This document shows, piece after piece, positions 48,441 through 60,612 of a DNA stretch of 64,000 nt. The stretch is from the NCBI GenBank assembly GCA_951213105.1, contig OX578152.1, positions 95,912,568 through 95,976,567 on the forward strand, read 5' to 3'. The stretch is from Amaurobius ferox (Eukaryota; Arthropoda; Arachnida; Araneae; Amaurobiidae). The position numbers and the translations under genes were made by a program. Within the stretch, counting starts at the first letter, position 1, and the number at the start of each line of letters is the position of its first letter. The notes beneath the pieces are model-generated. The model worked only from the letters and a program-made list of their open reading frames with translations. It ran no database searches and had not been told where the DNA came from.

Positions 48441-50068
48441 GTGAGAAATTCTAATGATCAAATGACTACTCTAACCCAATTCAAATACAATAATTAGGGC
48501 GTGCTTTCAATGTTTCTGTTCATAAGAATCCATAAAATGATGGCTTTGGTTCAAGATAGCAATTTATGAACAACTCAATTTTATGTAAGCATAGCCAGAT
48601 CTGTTAACAGGAAAACCTGGATTTGGACCTAGGGGCACCAAAGAAAAAGGGATAATTCAAATTAAATTTATAAAAATTGCTTATTTATATCCATCAGTAA
48701 ATTTAAAAAAGATAATTTACAATAAATAATTGTGAAAACACCAAAACTTCAACCTGTTTGTAATTGAATGAATGAAGCTAAAAGCAATTTACAGGTAACA
48801 AGAGTTTGTAGGCAGAAAATATAATAATTACAGATGACAAATACATTAGTATTTATATTGGGTAAATATATTAGTGTGTATAGGGGCAAGAATATTTATG
48901 CTTGGTTTATAGTGCCCAGGGGGCAGAAATATGAAGTCTTTATGCCAGATTTATGCTTTAAGTGTTTAGCATATTTATGTCATTAACAAAGTTGATTTCC
49001 CCCCCAAATTTTAATATTTATCTTCGGGATATCCAGGACAAAATCAATAGGAAACACTGTCTTCACCATGTGAAAGATGTAATCAAGAAGTTTGCGTTTT
49101 ACAATTGAATCACCTTTCTAACACTCATTGCATGATTTTATTTATAACAATTTTTGCTTGTAATGTTTTTAATGTATGCTTATTTAATATATTGTAAGTT
49201 TTGAGAGTTATAATATCATTTTGGTTTTAACTTTAATAAATGTCATAAGTTTTAAAAACTAATAGTAATTCATATAAAACATTTGTTTACTAAAAGTTTT
49301 CTAAAGTTTCTTCGTTATTTCTTAATACAAAATATTTTCATTAATATAACATGCAGAATAAAAAATGTTATTTATATTCAGCTTAATATAGTGTATTATA
49401 GTGAGCTATTGTACTTGAAACAAAGTTTATATGCCTATGATAAAAAGTGTTTGGTGTATAAATTATTTTGTAAATAAGAGCTATCTATTGCATTTACCCC
49501 CCCCCCCCCTGATATTAGCTGGTATGATATCTATAAAGTGTTCAATGCCAATACATATTAGTACAGATTTCATGCTTTTACAGATTTCATGAACTTTTTA
49601 TCCTGGGTCCAATAAAATAGCATGCTTAATGCAAAAAAGAAAGAAAGAAAGTTGGTATCAAAAATGTTAGATGCCCGTTTTGTAAACATTATGATATATG
49701 AGAGAAAAGTGTGTGTGTGTGTGTGGGGGGAACTCATAAATGCCATCCATAATGCAGAAAATGTGTATATCCCTAATTTGAAAATAATTATACGCTTATT
49801 TTTTTTTAATATTATTGTCCATTTATATATTTTTTAATTTTGCTTTGTGTAAATAAAAGAAAAGTTTGGGAAAATCTAAAATATAATCTTCAAAAGCTTT
49901 GGCAATTTTATTTTTCTGTTAATTGATACAGTTAGGCACATTAAATATGTTTGCTAGAAATTAATTTAATATTTTATGAGCTAATTACATATATTTTTAA
50001 TTATTTCTTTTAATTCACATGAATATTAACACAATCAAAAAATAATATTTCTATTATCTTCTCTTTAG
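48441..50068 (+). other. Sec16 intron
   Basis: AT-rich intron with a C run near 49497-49510 and a TG/poly-G tract near 49711-49730. No coding or mobile-element motif was seen. Confidence 0.5.
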
Positions 50069-50167
50069 GATCCAAGTCTTCCGAGAAACCTTTAGTGCCT
50101 CCTGGCAGTTCAATGCCATCTGTAATGACATCTCCCGTAAATAAATTCCAGAGGCCCAGAACAAGAG
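50069..50167 (+). CDS. Sec16: Sec16 exon (C-terminal tail)
   Basis: A 99-bp exon in phase 1 at both ends. The peptide includes SEKPLVPPGSSMPSVM and FQRPRTRG. The basic RPRTRG ending runs into the next exon's GMRQNYVDIL, like the K-R-RYVDVLNP motif of vertebrate Sec16. The acceptor is ttctctttag and the donor aga g|gtatgt. Confidence 0.82.
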
Positions 50168-50700
50168 GTATGTTATTTTTGTATCATCATGTAAACTGAC
50201 AGGCATACACATGCTGCATATCTATTCATATTGTGTAGTGATGTACAGGAATGGCGTGTATAATACGTGAAATATATATAAAAGGTATATTATATATGTG
50301 TATAATACATATATATTATGTGTACCAGTTTTATACTTTTTATACATTTTTTTAAAATGTGCATTTTTAAGGAAGATTAAATCCTTAGTAGTCTAATGTA
50401 ATGAAATGAAAAGAGGCCTTCAAAATATGAAATAAATAAACATAGCAGACCAAGTGGAAGCACATTTATTTGTTTTATATATTATGTACATTTTGATTTT
50501 CCTTACTTTTACTATACAGTAGACAATAATGGAATATTAAAAAAATTACAGAAAATCTTACTCTCACAATGTATGCAAGTATAAATTGAGTAAAGAGGCT
50601 TAAACTTTTTTTTAATTTCCAATGGCTGGGGCATATAAACAAAATACAAAAGTAACAAACAATGAGAAACAATGACAAGAGTTCAAAAGATAACTGAAGG

Positions 50701-51000
50701 TTATTGCCCTAATAGTCGTCCCGCCTCCCAATATCTGGAAGCCTCAGTAGCACCATGGAGGGCTCCACAGCAGTGCAGGTGGTGTTTCTCCATAGGTTCA
50801 TCACCATCACATAGTGAGCAGGCAGCCTCAGTAAAAATATCAATGTGGTATAAATATGTAGCAAGGCTGTCATGACCAGTTAGCAGATGAAAAACAGCCA
50901 CTGCCTCCCATCTTGGTTTATATAGCACATCCAGGGGACATCCTTTCCCATATTTGTTATCCATTTTGCTTTTGAATTCATGTTGGTACATCAACTTCAT
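50701..51000 (-). pseudogene. LINE (non-LTR retrotransposon) pol C-terminal fragment
   Basis: A 99-codon minus-strand frame reads RWEAVAVFHLLTGHDSLATY, LYHIDIFTEAACSLCDGDEP and MEKHHLHCCGALHGATEAS. The phrase V--F-LLTGHD-L--HL--I and the following C--C---E---H-L--C motif are typical of the RNase H/zinc-finger end of arthropod Jockey/CR1-like polyproteins. The rest of the element (endonuclease, reverse transcriptase) is absent, and a stop follows GRLLGQ. It is a short relic inside the Sec16 intron. Confidence 0.8.
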
Positions 51001-51182
51001 AAATTATCTTATAAATAATTTTGTCATGAGAAAAGAAGTTTCTCGTTTTGCACAGTGTAGAGAGGCTTAAACTTAGAGTATAAAAATTAAATAAAATTGA
51101 GTAGATTATCAGAGTAGAGATCATTGAGTAGATCAAGTCCTAAATTTTAAAAGGGATAAAAGAAAGTAAAAATATATATATA

Positions 51183-52448
51183 CAAGGGTCATGCTTGAAA
51201 TTTTTTTAAACTGAGTCAGACGATATGCACTAGAAAAAATTATTAGTCAGATATTTAAATTTTAACATGTCTGCAGATGATAATTTGTGGCAACAATTAC
51301 AATTTAGCTATCATAGAATAAATTTTGAAAGAAAAGAAAATGGAATTGATACAAGAGCATTACCAAGCTATGATTTTCTATGATTTTAAAGTAGGGCTAA
51401 ATCAAGAAGAATGTCTTCAACGTCTACAATTAGCATATGGAAATGATGCTCTATCTCGAGCCACTGTATTCAGATGGTTTACAGAGTTTAGAAGAGGTCG
51501 AAATTCTCTTCTGGATGAAGAACACACAGGAAGACCTTTGTCAGCTGTAGTCCCCGAAAATGTATCAGCCATTCGAAAAATGTTAATCGATGATAATTGC
51601 TGTGCCTACCAAATAATACAGAAGGCACTTAACATTGGATCCGCAGCTATACATAAAATGAAGAACTGCATATGAAGACATTCATGAAGAACTGCATATG
51701 AAAAAATTAGTTTGTCGTTGGGTCCCACATAATTTAACAGAAGAACACCTAAAAGCGGAGCATGTCAAAATCAGTTAAGAAACCCTAAAATTACTTGATG
51801 GTAGACACCACATTATTTCTAAAATCATAACCGGTGATGAAATGTACATACCCTTTTTTGATGTTCCAACATGTTAAGAATGTAAAGTATGGGTCTTTGA
51901 AGATGACCCCAAACCAACAATGGTGAAAAGACAATGAGCAATGAAAAAGTAATGTATGCTATGTTCTTCAGTACAGGTCTGGTCAAAGCCATAAAGCTAG
52001 AGGACAGTTACAGCTAACTGGTACACCACTACCACTGTCTTCCCGAAATTCTTCAGGAAGTGAATATTGGGGAACTCATGCTTCACTATGACAATGCATC
52101 TTCTCATTCAGCAAGAATGACAGTCAAATTTCTTGAACAAAAAAACATCAAAGTGATAGAACATCCACCCTATTTTCCTGATCTTGCTATGTGTGACTTT
52201 TGGCTATTTTTTAATGTAAAAAAAATTTACGTAATCTTCGTTTTCATTCCGAAGATGATATTGATGAGGCTATAAAAGCATATTTTTCATTGATTCCAAG
52301 AAATGGATGGCTTGAAGCATTTAATCTTTGGAAAATTCGTCTACAAAAGTGCATTGATGTTAAGGAAAGTACTTTGAACACTCCTACGAGTTGATAAATT
52401 TAACTTGTACCACTTAGCCGTATCTCAAAAATTTCAGTATAACCCTCG
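51183..52448 (+). mobile_element. mariner transposon with intact ends
   Basis: TA lies at both borders (51181-51182 and 52449-52450). The ends are inverted: caagggtcatgcttgaaa on the left and, reverse-complemented, cgagggttatactgaaat on the right. The length is 1266 bp, as usual for mariner. The transposase runs on the plus strand and is broken. Confidence 0.93.
51340..52394 (+). pseudogene. mariner transposase (D,D34D), several stops
   Basis: It starts MELIQEHYQAMIFYDFKVGL and keeps a long intact N-terminal half through RATVFRWFTEFRRGRNSL and DEEHTGRPLSAV to MKNCI. After that a short duplicated piece (gaagaactgcatatgaa, near 51660 and 51684) and stops break the frame. Later pieces are RWVPHNLTEEHLKAEH (the linker motif), ITGDEMY with the first Asp, HYDNASSHSARMTVKFLEQ with the second, and PPYFPDLAMCDFWLF with the third. 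Exactly 34 residues separate the last two, the mariner signature. The C-terminal end is frame-shifted (KHIFH, FGKFVYKS). Confidence 0.92.
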
Positions 52449-53793
52449 TATAATTGATAATTGAACATGTTTAAAGTATAGAATGTATAAATGATAATTT
52501 TTTTGTGTGCAGGGAGGGGGGGGGGGAGACTTTTAAAGACTACAAAAAAAAAAAAACAATTTCCAAGGCCTGCACAGTGGTATTGTTACTTTTTAAATAA
52601 GAAAATAATTTAGAACTATGAAAATGAATGTTATTCAATTGATAATGTGGGGATGTTTTATGTGTATTATACATGTTTCATACATATTATACATGGTTTT
52701 ATGCATTGATAATGAATAAAACTTTTATACATTACATGTCCCATCCCTATGTATCAATGCTGCATCATCAATATCACTCGTCATTGTATTGATACTGTAT
52801 CATATCAACGCCATCAATATTCTGACATACATATTTAAATTGTAGGATGCTTTTTGAAGTTAGAATATTCAATAATTAAATTAGACATTGATTTACAATT
52901 TTTACTTTAACAAACTATATGAAAATTATATTGTATAAAAGACAATTATTGCATAATTTGAAAGCATGATGCTTGAAACATTATTAGATTAATGAAACTA
53001 ATAGATATATAGTAGAATTCTGTTTATGCAGATCCTATGTGACTATGATTGGTCATGGTCAGAATAAACCGAATTCATGATAAACAGAAATTGAAATGTT
53101 ATAATCTGTAAATTATATGATTAATATTAATACATAACTCTTATTTACACAAATTCCTAAAATCATAATTTATTAAACTTACTAAAAAAAAATATTCTTT
53201 AATTGAGCTATTTTTAGCGTCTTTTCTGAAATGTAGATATTTTCAGAACTTCCACCATTTTAAGAACATGCTACTAGCTTTAAAATTAACACATTTTAAC
53301 AGAAATGATAGTTTGTCAAATTGCTTTCATTATTATAGCTCCCTCATTATTAGCCTTCATAATTTTTCTAAAATTAAAATTACTGAAAAGAAAATATGAT
53401 CACAAATTGTAGAAAATTGTTGATATAATACATATCAAAAGCTATTATATTGATATACAGTAAATATTGTATACAAATATATTGATATGAAATATTGATG
53501 TATGTAAGGTTATGTATTGATGCATTGATACAGTTGTATCTATATGCCGACACAATAGTTTTTATCTTGAGCCAATGACTTTTATATTATAAATGCACAT
53601 TTATTTCTCTCAATTGACCATATGGTCTCTTCACGTACCCTATGTCAAAACATTATGTTTAAACAATGCCTGGTAAGTGGCCCATTGATTGTTAGTCTCT
53701 GTAAAAAACATATGCATATTGCAAAAATGCATGTAGCACAAAACCCATTGTGCAGTGATAGAAATAGCTATCTAATAAATACAGAAGTTATAT

Positions 53794-54108
53794 AGGAGGC
53801 ATTGCATATGCATAACACATAAATAGATGCATTTAAAATTGGATTGGGCTTCACTGTAATCATATGTGTAGTCATGTTTCATTCAGAGAAGTTTTAAATG
53901 CTGAAATATTTTAAATTACTTATCCTCAAAACTGCATTTTTAAATGTTATTTACTAGATAGGAGACTCTACATATGCATAACACTTAAATTGATGCATTT
54001 AAAATTGGATTGTGCTTTGTTGTAATCATGTGTATAGTCATGTTTCATTCAGAGAATTTTTAAAAGCAGAAATATTTTAAATTACTTCATTATATCCTCA
54101 AAACTTTT
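53794..54108. repeat. Tandem duplication, about 166 bp, two copies
   Basis: catatgcataacac, then gatgcatttaaaattggatt, then agtcatgtttcattcagaga occur in the same order with an offset of 166 bp. There are scattered substitutions and one small insertion (cattat). Confidence 0.9.
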
Positions 54109-54190
54109 TTTTACCATAATGAATTAGCTTTCAGATAAATACTATCAACTATCATATATGTACTTTATATGGGTGTAAAAACCCTATATG

Positions 54191-54734
54191 AGAAGGAAAA
54201 CTTGAACAACTTACTTAAGCACAAATAGGATAACAATGCAACATACAGCTATTTTGAGGATATGCTGCATGCCCTTCATCAGTCCTAGACAGCTAACAAA
54301 CCTGAAGTCAATAAGACAAAATAGGTGCTCTGTATTTTTTTTTTTTTTTGCCCATTTCATAGCCCTTAAGACTTTTTAGTTTTGTTTTGATGTATTTTTT
54401 GCCTCGTTAGAACTTGTTTAATATTATGCGGATTTGTCTCATCTTGTTTGGACATTTCTGTTGTGTTTTGATGCACTGCAATCTTGTGTGTTAATTTTAT
54501 GTTTTGGATTAGTTGGGCTGTTCTTCATTGTGCCTTCTTATTGGCTTTTGCAGGTGGACTTAATCCACGACTTGGGTATATATCCCTCAGTTTCTTATAT
54601 TTGTGCCTATTTTGTCTTTTTGATTTATTGATTGTCTGACACTGAATAAGGGAGTCCTACTTATCCCAAAAACAACTGTATGATGCATTGTTATTCTATT
54701 TGTGCTTAAATATATTTGTCAATTTTTCCTTATC
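54191..54734. mobile_element. Second inverted pair of Penelope-type pieces with decayed hammerhead cores
   Basis: The outer phrases ggaaaacttgaacaac and its rough complement at 54711-54734 face outward as in the copy at 40642. The left arm (minus strand) keeps ctgatga (54282-54276) followed by a pairing segment and aaaat instead of gaaat. The right arm has ctgaata. The 340-bp centre is unlike the shorter centre of the other copy and shows no protein motif. Confidence 0.55.
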
Positions 54735-55352
54735 CTTTGCACAAACCAAATGAAAAAGTCGACTAAAAAAATATTAACACTTAAAAATACTTGTGAGAGA
54801 ATGACATTGAACAAAAACACTCCTCATATTTTCAGAACTGTAGATCAGAGGTCTGTAGCCTGGTGTTTTCGAGTATCATAGTGCTCTTGTGAGTGTAAGA
54901 ATGTATATCTGGCACCCCACTAATTATTTTTCCTGGTTATGCCCTGGAGGAATTTTTTTTTTATATGTTAGTGATGTTTTTTTTTGTTTTTGTTTTTTAA
55001 ATAGGGTACTACCAATCCTTAAAAACTGCTTAATTCTTGATTTTGACTTCCAAGGACCTTAAAACTGAACTGCCTGAATTTGTACCAAAGCGCTTAATTA
55101 TCTTACAGATACCAATTCAGAAGTTACAATAAAAGTAGGAAAAATTATCTTCTGTCCAAGTGTGACAGTCAAATTACTAACTGTGGAATTTTTCCCATCG
55201 TCATATAAAAAATGGAAAGGGTCAAGGTATTTCATATTTTTCGGTTCCAATTTTTTCCACTGTTCTGGTAGAAGCCCAACCCTTGTTCCCTGAGTCTTAT
55301 AATGGATTACTACAGCACACATAATCAGAGTCTGTTACCTTACACCTTTCTG

Positions 55353-55395
55353 GTAGGTCAAACGGTCTGGGTCTCAACAACAACAACAACAACAC
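55353..55395. repeat. CAA-tailed retroelement-like end
   Basis: ggtaggtcaaacggtctggg, then tctcaacaacaacaacaac. The same phrase is found in tandem at 15351-15444. Confidence 0.6.
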
Positions 55396-56144
55396 ATAAT
55401 CAGAGTGTACCTGAAAAATCACAGGCCCTTTTCGTGTAACATTTATTTCAATTTAGTGTACAATTATTCATAACCACCTGATCTATCGATTAAAAAACCT
55501 TTTTAAGATTCATTTGTAAAAGTATCTATTATACTCATGAAAAATTTTGACCTTTTCTTACTTGTGATCATCAGCATAAAATATTGTCAAAAGTCTATAA
55601 AAAATTTTCGAATCAACAAGATCCAAAATATGTCAATTTTGGAATTTAAAGAAATTTGTATAAACATTCTTCAAGAATTCTGATATAGTGTTGAAATCAA
55701 ATAAATTAGATTATATTATATGAAGTTTAATAAGACTTCATAATGCATTAAATCTACTTTTTTCGCAGTACTTAAATTTTCTTAACAGGTACTTAACAAG
55801 TATTTAACTTTTTTTAATGAAAAATATGCACGAACCCTCAACAAAATCAAAATGATAGAATTTCCTATTGACTTTTTTTTAATAAGGAATTTTTCTTAAA
55901 TAACATTTTTGTTACACATTTGTCTAATTTATTCTCAAAAGGGCAATGTTGTAAGGTAATGAATACTGCTTAGTGCAATCCTGCTGTAAATACTGTGTCT
56001 AATATCTTGAGTTCATGATCTGCAAGAAACGCTCTCCTTGCAGAATTTGATATATCTGATATACAGTAAAAAAGCACTCCAAAATAATATATAGATTTTG
56101 ATCTTATTTATTAAAAATGAAATAACATTTTTGTTTTGTTTTAG

Positions 56145-56276
56145 GTATGCGCCAGAACTATGTTGATATTCTGAACAACAGTGGTGCTACAACGAAAACT
56201 AATGTTCCTCCTGAAGCATTGTTCCCATCTCCTTTTGAGCAACCTGCGTCTGCTAATATGTTTGTCCCTCCACCTG
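56145..56276 (+). CDS. Sec16: Sec16 exon (YVDIL motif and Pro-rich tail)
   Basis: A 132-bp exon in phase 1 at both ends. It encodes GMRQNYVDILNNSG and then a proline-rich tail ending ANMFVPPP. The RYVD-LN-SG motif is a landmark of the extreme C-terminal region of Sec16. The acceptor is ttgttttag and the donor cct g|gtaata. It is separated from its neighbours by a 6.0-kb intron upstream and a 4.3-kb intron downstream, both with transposon insertions. Confidence 0.87.
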
Positions 56277-56603
56277 GTAATAATAATCAGCTATTTTTCT
56301 CTTACTGCTTGCTGTGTGTACTGTAGGGTATTTCTTAGGCACATACATATGGGTCATTTTTCTCTAAACAGGATTTTTCATCTTTCTTGTTACAATATAT
56401 TTTTTCTACTTTTCAACCTGTTTTCTGTATTATATTTTAAAATGGGTAATTTAAACTAAAAAAAAAAGTAGCAGCAATTATTTTGAGAAAATTAAATAGA
56501 AAATGCAAATTTTTATTTTCAAGACAAGTAAATGACAGCATGGCAGGGGAATGACACTTAATATTTCGACAACTGCTAGACAACTGCTTTGTTACCATGT
56601 ATA

Positions 56604-57281
56604 CAGGGTGTCCAGTGCTATCGGTGCCCAATGGCTATTTCCTCAACCGTTAGTCACAGAGATACACTTCCAATTGCAAAAATGTTTTAAATTTTAAAAT
56701 CTTTTATCTTAGAAACAGTTTAAATCAATAAATGCATTTCTGAAAGAAATACGAAATATAAATTTTTATACAGTTCCCCGGTCCTACCAATTATATTTAG
56801 GAAAATCATCCTCATACAATTTTATGCAAAATAAAAAAAAAATCATCCTTTTATGGCCAAAATTGACCAACTTATAGATATTTAAAATTGGAGCACTTTT
56901 TGTGCTGAGAAATGGTCAGTATGGTCCTTGATTGATTAGTTGCCTGAAACGGGACATTTTTATGCGTGGAAAAGTGACTTAAGTCATAAAGTTTAATGCT
57001 TCATAACTCTGTGAATTTTGGTCATTAAGGAAGTTTTTTTTTTTTATTTTTTTTTTTTTATGAAATTGTATGAGGATGATTTTCCTAAATATAATTGGTA
57101 GGACCGGGGGACCATATAAAAATTTATATTTCGTATTTCTTTCAGAAATGTATTTATTGATTTAAACTGTTTCTAAGATAATAGATTTTAAAATTTAAAA
57201 CATTTTTGCAATTGGAAGTATATCCCTGTGACTAATGGTTGAGGAAATAGCCATTGGGCACCGATAGCACTGGACACCCTG
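56604..57281. mobile_element. Foldback element with arms of about 222 bp
   Basis: The left arm (56604-56825) and right arm (57060-57281) are inverted copies with only scattered differences. They start cagggtgtccagtgctatcg and are flanked by TA on both sides (56602-56603, 57282-57283). The 234-bp centre has no coding sequence. Long inverted arms and a TA duplication suggest a non-autonomous Tc1/mariner-type or other foldback element. The high arm identity suggests it is young or conserved by gene conversion. Confidence 0.88.
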
Positions 57282-58355
57282 TATATATCAGAAAAATGAA
57301 AAATTTGTTTTGCTTTAATTGCAATCTTATATTTAGAACTAACTTCTTACTTGTTTTATCTTCTAAAATGAAAATCTAGTTTAAATGTAATTCACCTATT
57401 CTAATGTCATTACCTTGTCTACCAAGAAGACAGGAGAATGACAACAAGGGAATAGCAAAATCCTGTGATTTTACTTTCTGAGTATATGGGTTTATTTGCA
57501 TTTAAGCCTAACCTGCCATTCAGTTTGCTACACTAACTAGGCACACATATATGTTAAAAAAATTTATATACTTTTTTATTCTGAGAATAATTAAAAACCG
57601 GTTAATGACAAAGAATAAAAATACTTACCGAAAATTGTTCAGTTTTATATTTCCTTGCACAGAATGATAGCTAGAACGTAGTCGAACTCTTGAAATGGTG
57701 GATATGGACTTTAGTAGAAAAGAATAATACTTCAATTATATTGTGTTGTCATCTATGTAGAATATAAGGTGTTAAAATTTAAAGACAGGTGAATGACAAA
57801 AGAGCTAGGGGACAGCTGTAAAAAATTAATTTAAAATATTGTTGTAATGCTTAGTAGATTTTTTATTACTGTTTTTATTTTAAATTATCTAATTTAATAT
57901 AAAACATTAAATTAAAAGAAATCTAGAAAACAAAGGCTTGTAAATACAGTTGTGATTTTATTATTTGGCTATTGGGACACAGAGGAATGACATTTAATAA
58001 AAAACTAAATTTTTCAATATTCAAAATATAAATTGTTTTTTTAGCCAATGGGTGACAAACATGAACTACAATATAGTAAAACTGGTCAGTATCCAAAATC
58101 AGTCCCAAGTCATACAAACTTTTATTAAAACACCTGACACATGTAAAACTCCCATTTACAGAAAATGACCCATATCACAATGAATATAACTGCTGTTTGT
58201 AGCCTCTTTTTTAGATTTATACCGCTTATTTAAGACAAACAGCAACTTTCTATGGTGAGAATTTGTTTTAAATAGCATAAATATCTGATTTTCCTATAAA
58301 TTTTTGGTACTGACTCTCAGTCTAGGTCCCAGCCAGTTAAATTTTGTCACATTAA

Positions 58356-59405
58356 CCTGTTCATGACCAGTGTATCATATATGCCTCGGAGAACTTCCTC
58401 GGGTCATCGGTGCAAGTTTGCCTCGAACGCTAGACGGCTATTGGAGCCCATCGATGCAACTGTGCATCACGAAACTAGAACGTTTCTACCAAAAATTTTA
58501 AATAACACTAGATGACGCTAGAACCCTGTAATTTTTGCAAAGCTAGTTCTTTGATCACTGACCTTCATATTTCAGTTTCGTTTTCTGTTTTTCTTTAGGA
58601 TGCTGACTAAGTTGATAATATAAACAAATGCACGTGCAAGCGCTTGTAGTTGTCTGGCAATTTAAAAGGCACATCGACTGAGATAATTAAAGGAAATATT
58701 TCTAACATGGTAGTTGTTTGGTACTTATTTTAACTGAAGGGTCATGTGTGGTATGTTTAGCATGTTAAGTGGGAGGATGACGGGGATTTTGTGTTGCTAG
58801 AGAAGAATCATGGTAAAGAGAATTAACTGGTCGACATTTTCCGAGCTTACATGTTAATTCAAATGGGGAAAAAATCTCAAAGTAGGTGTATAGTTTGTTT
58901 TAAAAGTTCCCTGAAAAAAAAGTGCTAAAAGCAATCATTTTACGAGTGCAAAATTTGCAACGTAGAACTCTGTATTGAACCTTGTTTTAAAAAATTTCAT
59001 ACGTTACAAAACATTCAGTAGAGATATGTGATTACATAAAAAATTGCAGGATATATAATAATATGTTTATAATAATGTTATATTTTATATTTAGAATAAG
59101 TTATTTTTAGACTTTTGAGTTTAGAATCAAGTTTTCATTTAGTTGCTTTATAACCGTATTTCTGCTATATCATATTATATTTACATTTTATATTGCTAAA
59201 CAATTACTCTTACAATCGCTAAGTTGGTGTTTATACGACATCCAGTTGTAGACATATTTCAAAGTAATGTTGATTTAATATGATATTTTGCAGTGTTAAT
59301 CTTAGCTGAAAAAAGTGCCCGGGTCTGGAGTGGCAGCAGATGATATTTTTGTTGCGCATGGGCCCGGGGAAACGTCACTTTCTTGACACTCTGGCCGTGA
59401 ACAGG
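58356..59405 (+). mobile_element. piggyBac-type deletion derivative with TTAA borders
   Basis: TTAA flanks both ends (58352-58355 and 59406-59409). The ends are inverted: cctgttcatgaccag on the left and, reverse-complemented, cctgttcacggccag on the right. The ends differ from the other piggyBac copy (ccctttcg), so this is a different family. Only the last part of a transposase remains inside. Confidence 0.9.
58884..59000 (+). pseudogene. piggyBac transposase C-terminal Cys-rich domain remnant
   Basis: RCIVCFKSSLKKK (58884 onward) and, after a one-base frame change, YECKICNVELCIEPCFKKFH (58941-59000). The pattern C--C ... Y-C--C---LC---CF--FH is the cysteine-rich zinc-binding domain at the end of piggyBac transposases. 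The catalytic domain is deleted. This is the very part missing from the 10036 copy, but the two belong to different families by their ends. Confidence 0.85.
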
Positions 59406-60538
59406 TTAATGCCTGGAAAATGAAATATTAACTTGTATATCATGGCTGCTGTATAGCCCATAAAATATTAACTTTTAACTTCTTAAACACCGTTTTTCTT
59501 GTATAAGTTATGGTACTTAAGTTTTTCCAATAATTTCAAAATTTCCCAATAGATTACACCATATATTCTACAAATATACCTAAAATGTAACTTAGCATTG
59601 GGCAGTCTTGTGATCTGACAAAAAAACACTAGATCCTTGAATTAGATTTCAGTTTAGATTCCTAATGAAAATTTTGACATTTCCTTTCTGAAGTTTACAT
59701 TTTAAGATATTTAGATACTAGATTATTTTATGAAAGCAGAAGTGCATTTTATAATTTGGACTATAAATATAATTTAAATAAACTTTACATAAAAAGAAAA
59801 AAATCATGGTTAGCACCAGTCCAATGGAGCCAAAATGGTTTTGCATGAATAACATCCTGTAAAATCAAAATATTAAAATTATGACTATATTTCAGAAACT
59901 AAGAATCTAATTCAAAATCCAATTATATATTCCTCTAGAGCTTTCAAAGGGCTACAAATTACTCTTTATTGTTTATAGCTAGTAATTTTATTTTTCAAGA
60001 TATATATGCATTACAGACTTTGGAAAATTTTCAATCTTCAACTTGCTCAAAAATTGTAACAACTTTGTAAAAGCAAATTATTGATCTGTAAATTAAATTT
60101 CCTACTGAATATCTTTGTCAGTTGCTGTTTATATCTTTCTTTTATAGTTTAGACTATATTTCAAGTGAAAGTAAGCAAAGTTATGTAAAAACTCACTTGG
60201 ACAAGATTTTTTTTTTTTCCTGAAAAAATTATTTTTGTATATTCATATACCCTATTTTTGACAAAAATGATTAAATATTGTTTATATTTTTATCAGTTAG
60301 GCTTGGCTATATAAGAATTGAAAGTGCTTAAATTTTTCATAAGCACTCTGATTTTTGCCAAATATTCCAAACTTAAATATTCACATCAAAAATGTTTTCT
60401 GTAAACTGTATCTAACATCCCCCACCTTCTGAACTAACAAGACGATGTTAAGTTTATCAAATTCTTAATAGTTTGAATTTCTAAATTTCATGATCTCTTT
60501 AATAATCCAATGTATACATATATTTTTTTCTTTTCCAG

Positions 60539-60612
60539 TATCAGGAGGGGAACATACTTCAGAGTTAGATTCTACCAATCCTTCTTTTAACAGTTCAGGT
60601 TTAGAAACAGAG
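60539..60612 (+). CDS. Sec16: Sec16 exon (C-terminal tail)
   Basis: A 74-bp exon, phase 1 in and phase 0 out. The peptide is VSGGEHTSELDSTNPS and FNSSGLETE, acidic and serine-rich. It has a strong polypyrimidine acceptor (ttcttttccag) and the donor gag|gtatat. It is assigned by phase continuity with the exons at 56145 and 61844 rather than by a conserved motif. Confidence 0.78.

Larger units (their letters stand above)
50168..56144 (+). other. Sec16 intron with LINE, mariner and duplicated segments
   Basis: Besides the LINE fragment and mariner it holds a tandem duplication (53794-54108), the second hammerhead-like pair (54191-54734), an unidentified minus-strand open frame (55098-55322) and the CAA-tailed motif at 55353-55395. 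No further Sec16 exon was found. Confidence 0.5.
56277..60538 (+). other. Sec16 intron with foldback and piggyBac-derived elements
   Basis: Contains the foldback element at 56604-57281 and the piggyBac deletion derivative at 58356-59405. The rest (57284-58351 and 59410-60538) is plain AT-rich sequence. Confidence 0.5.
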
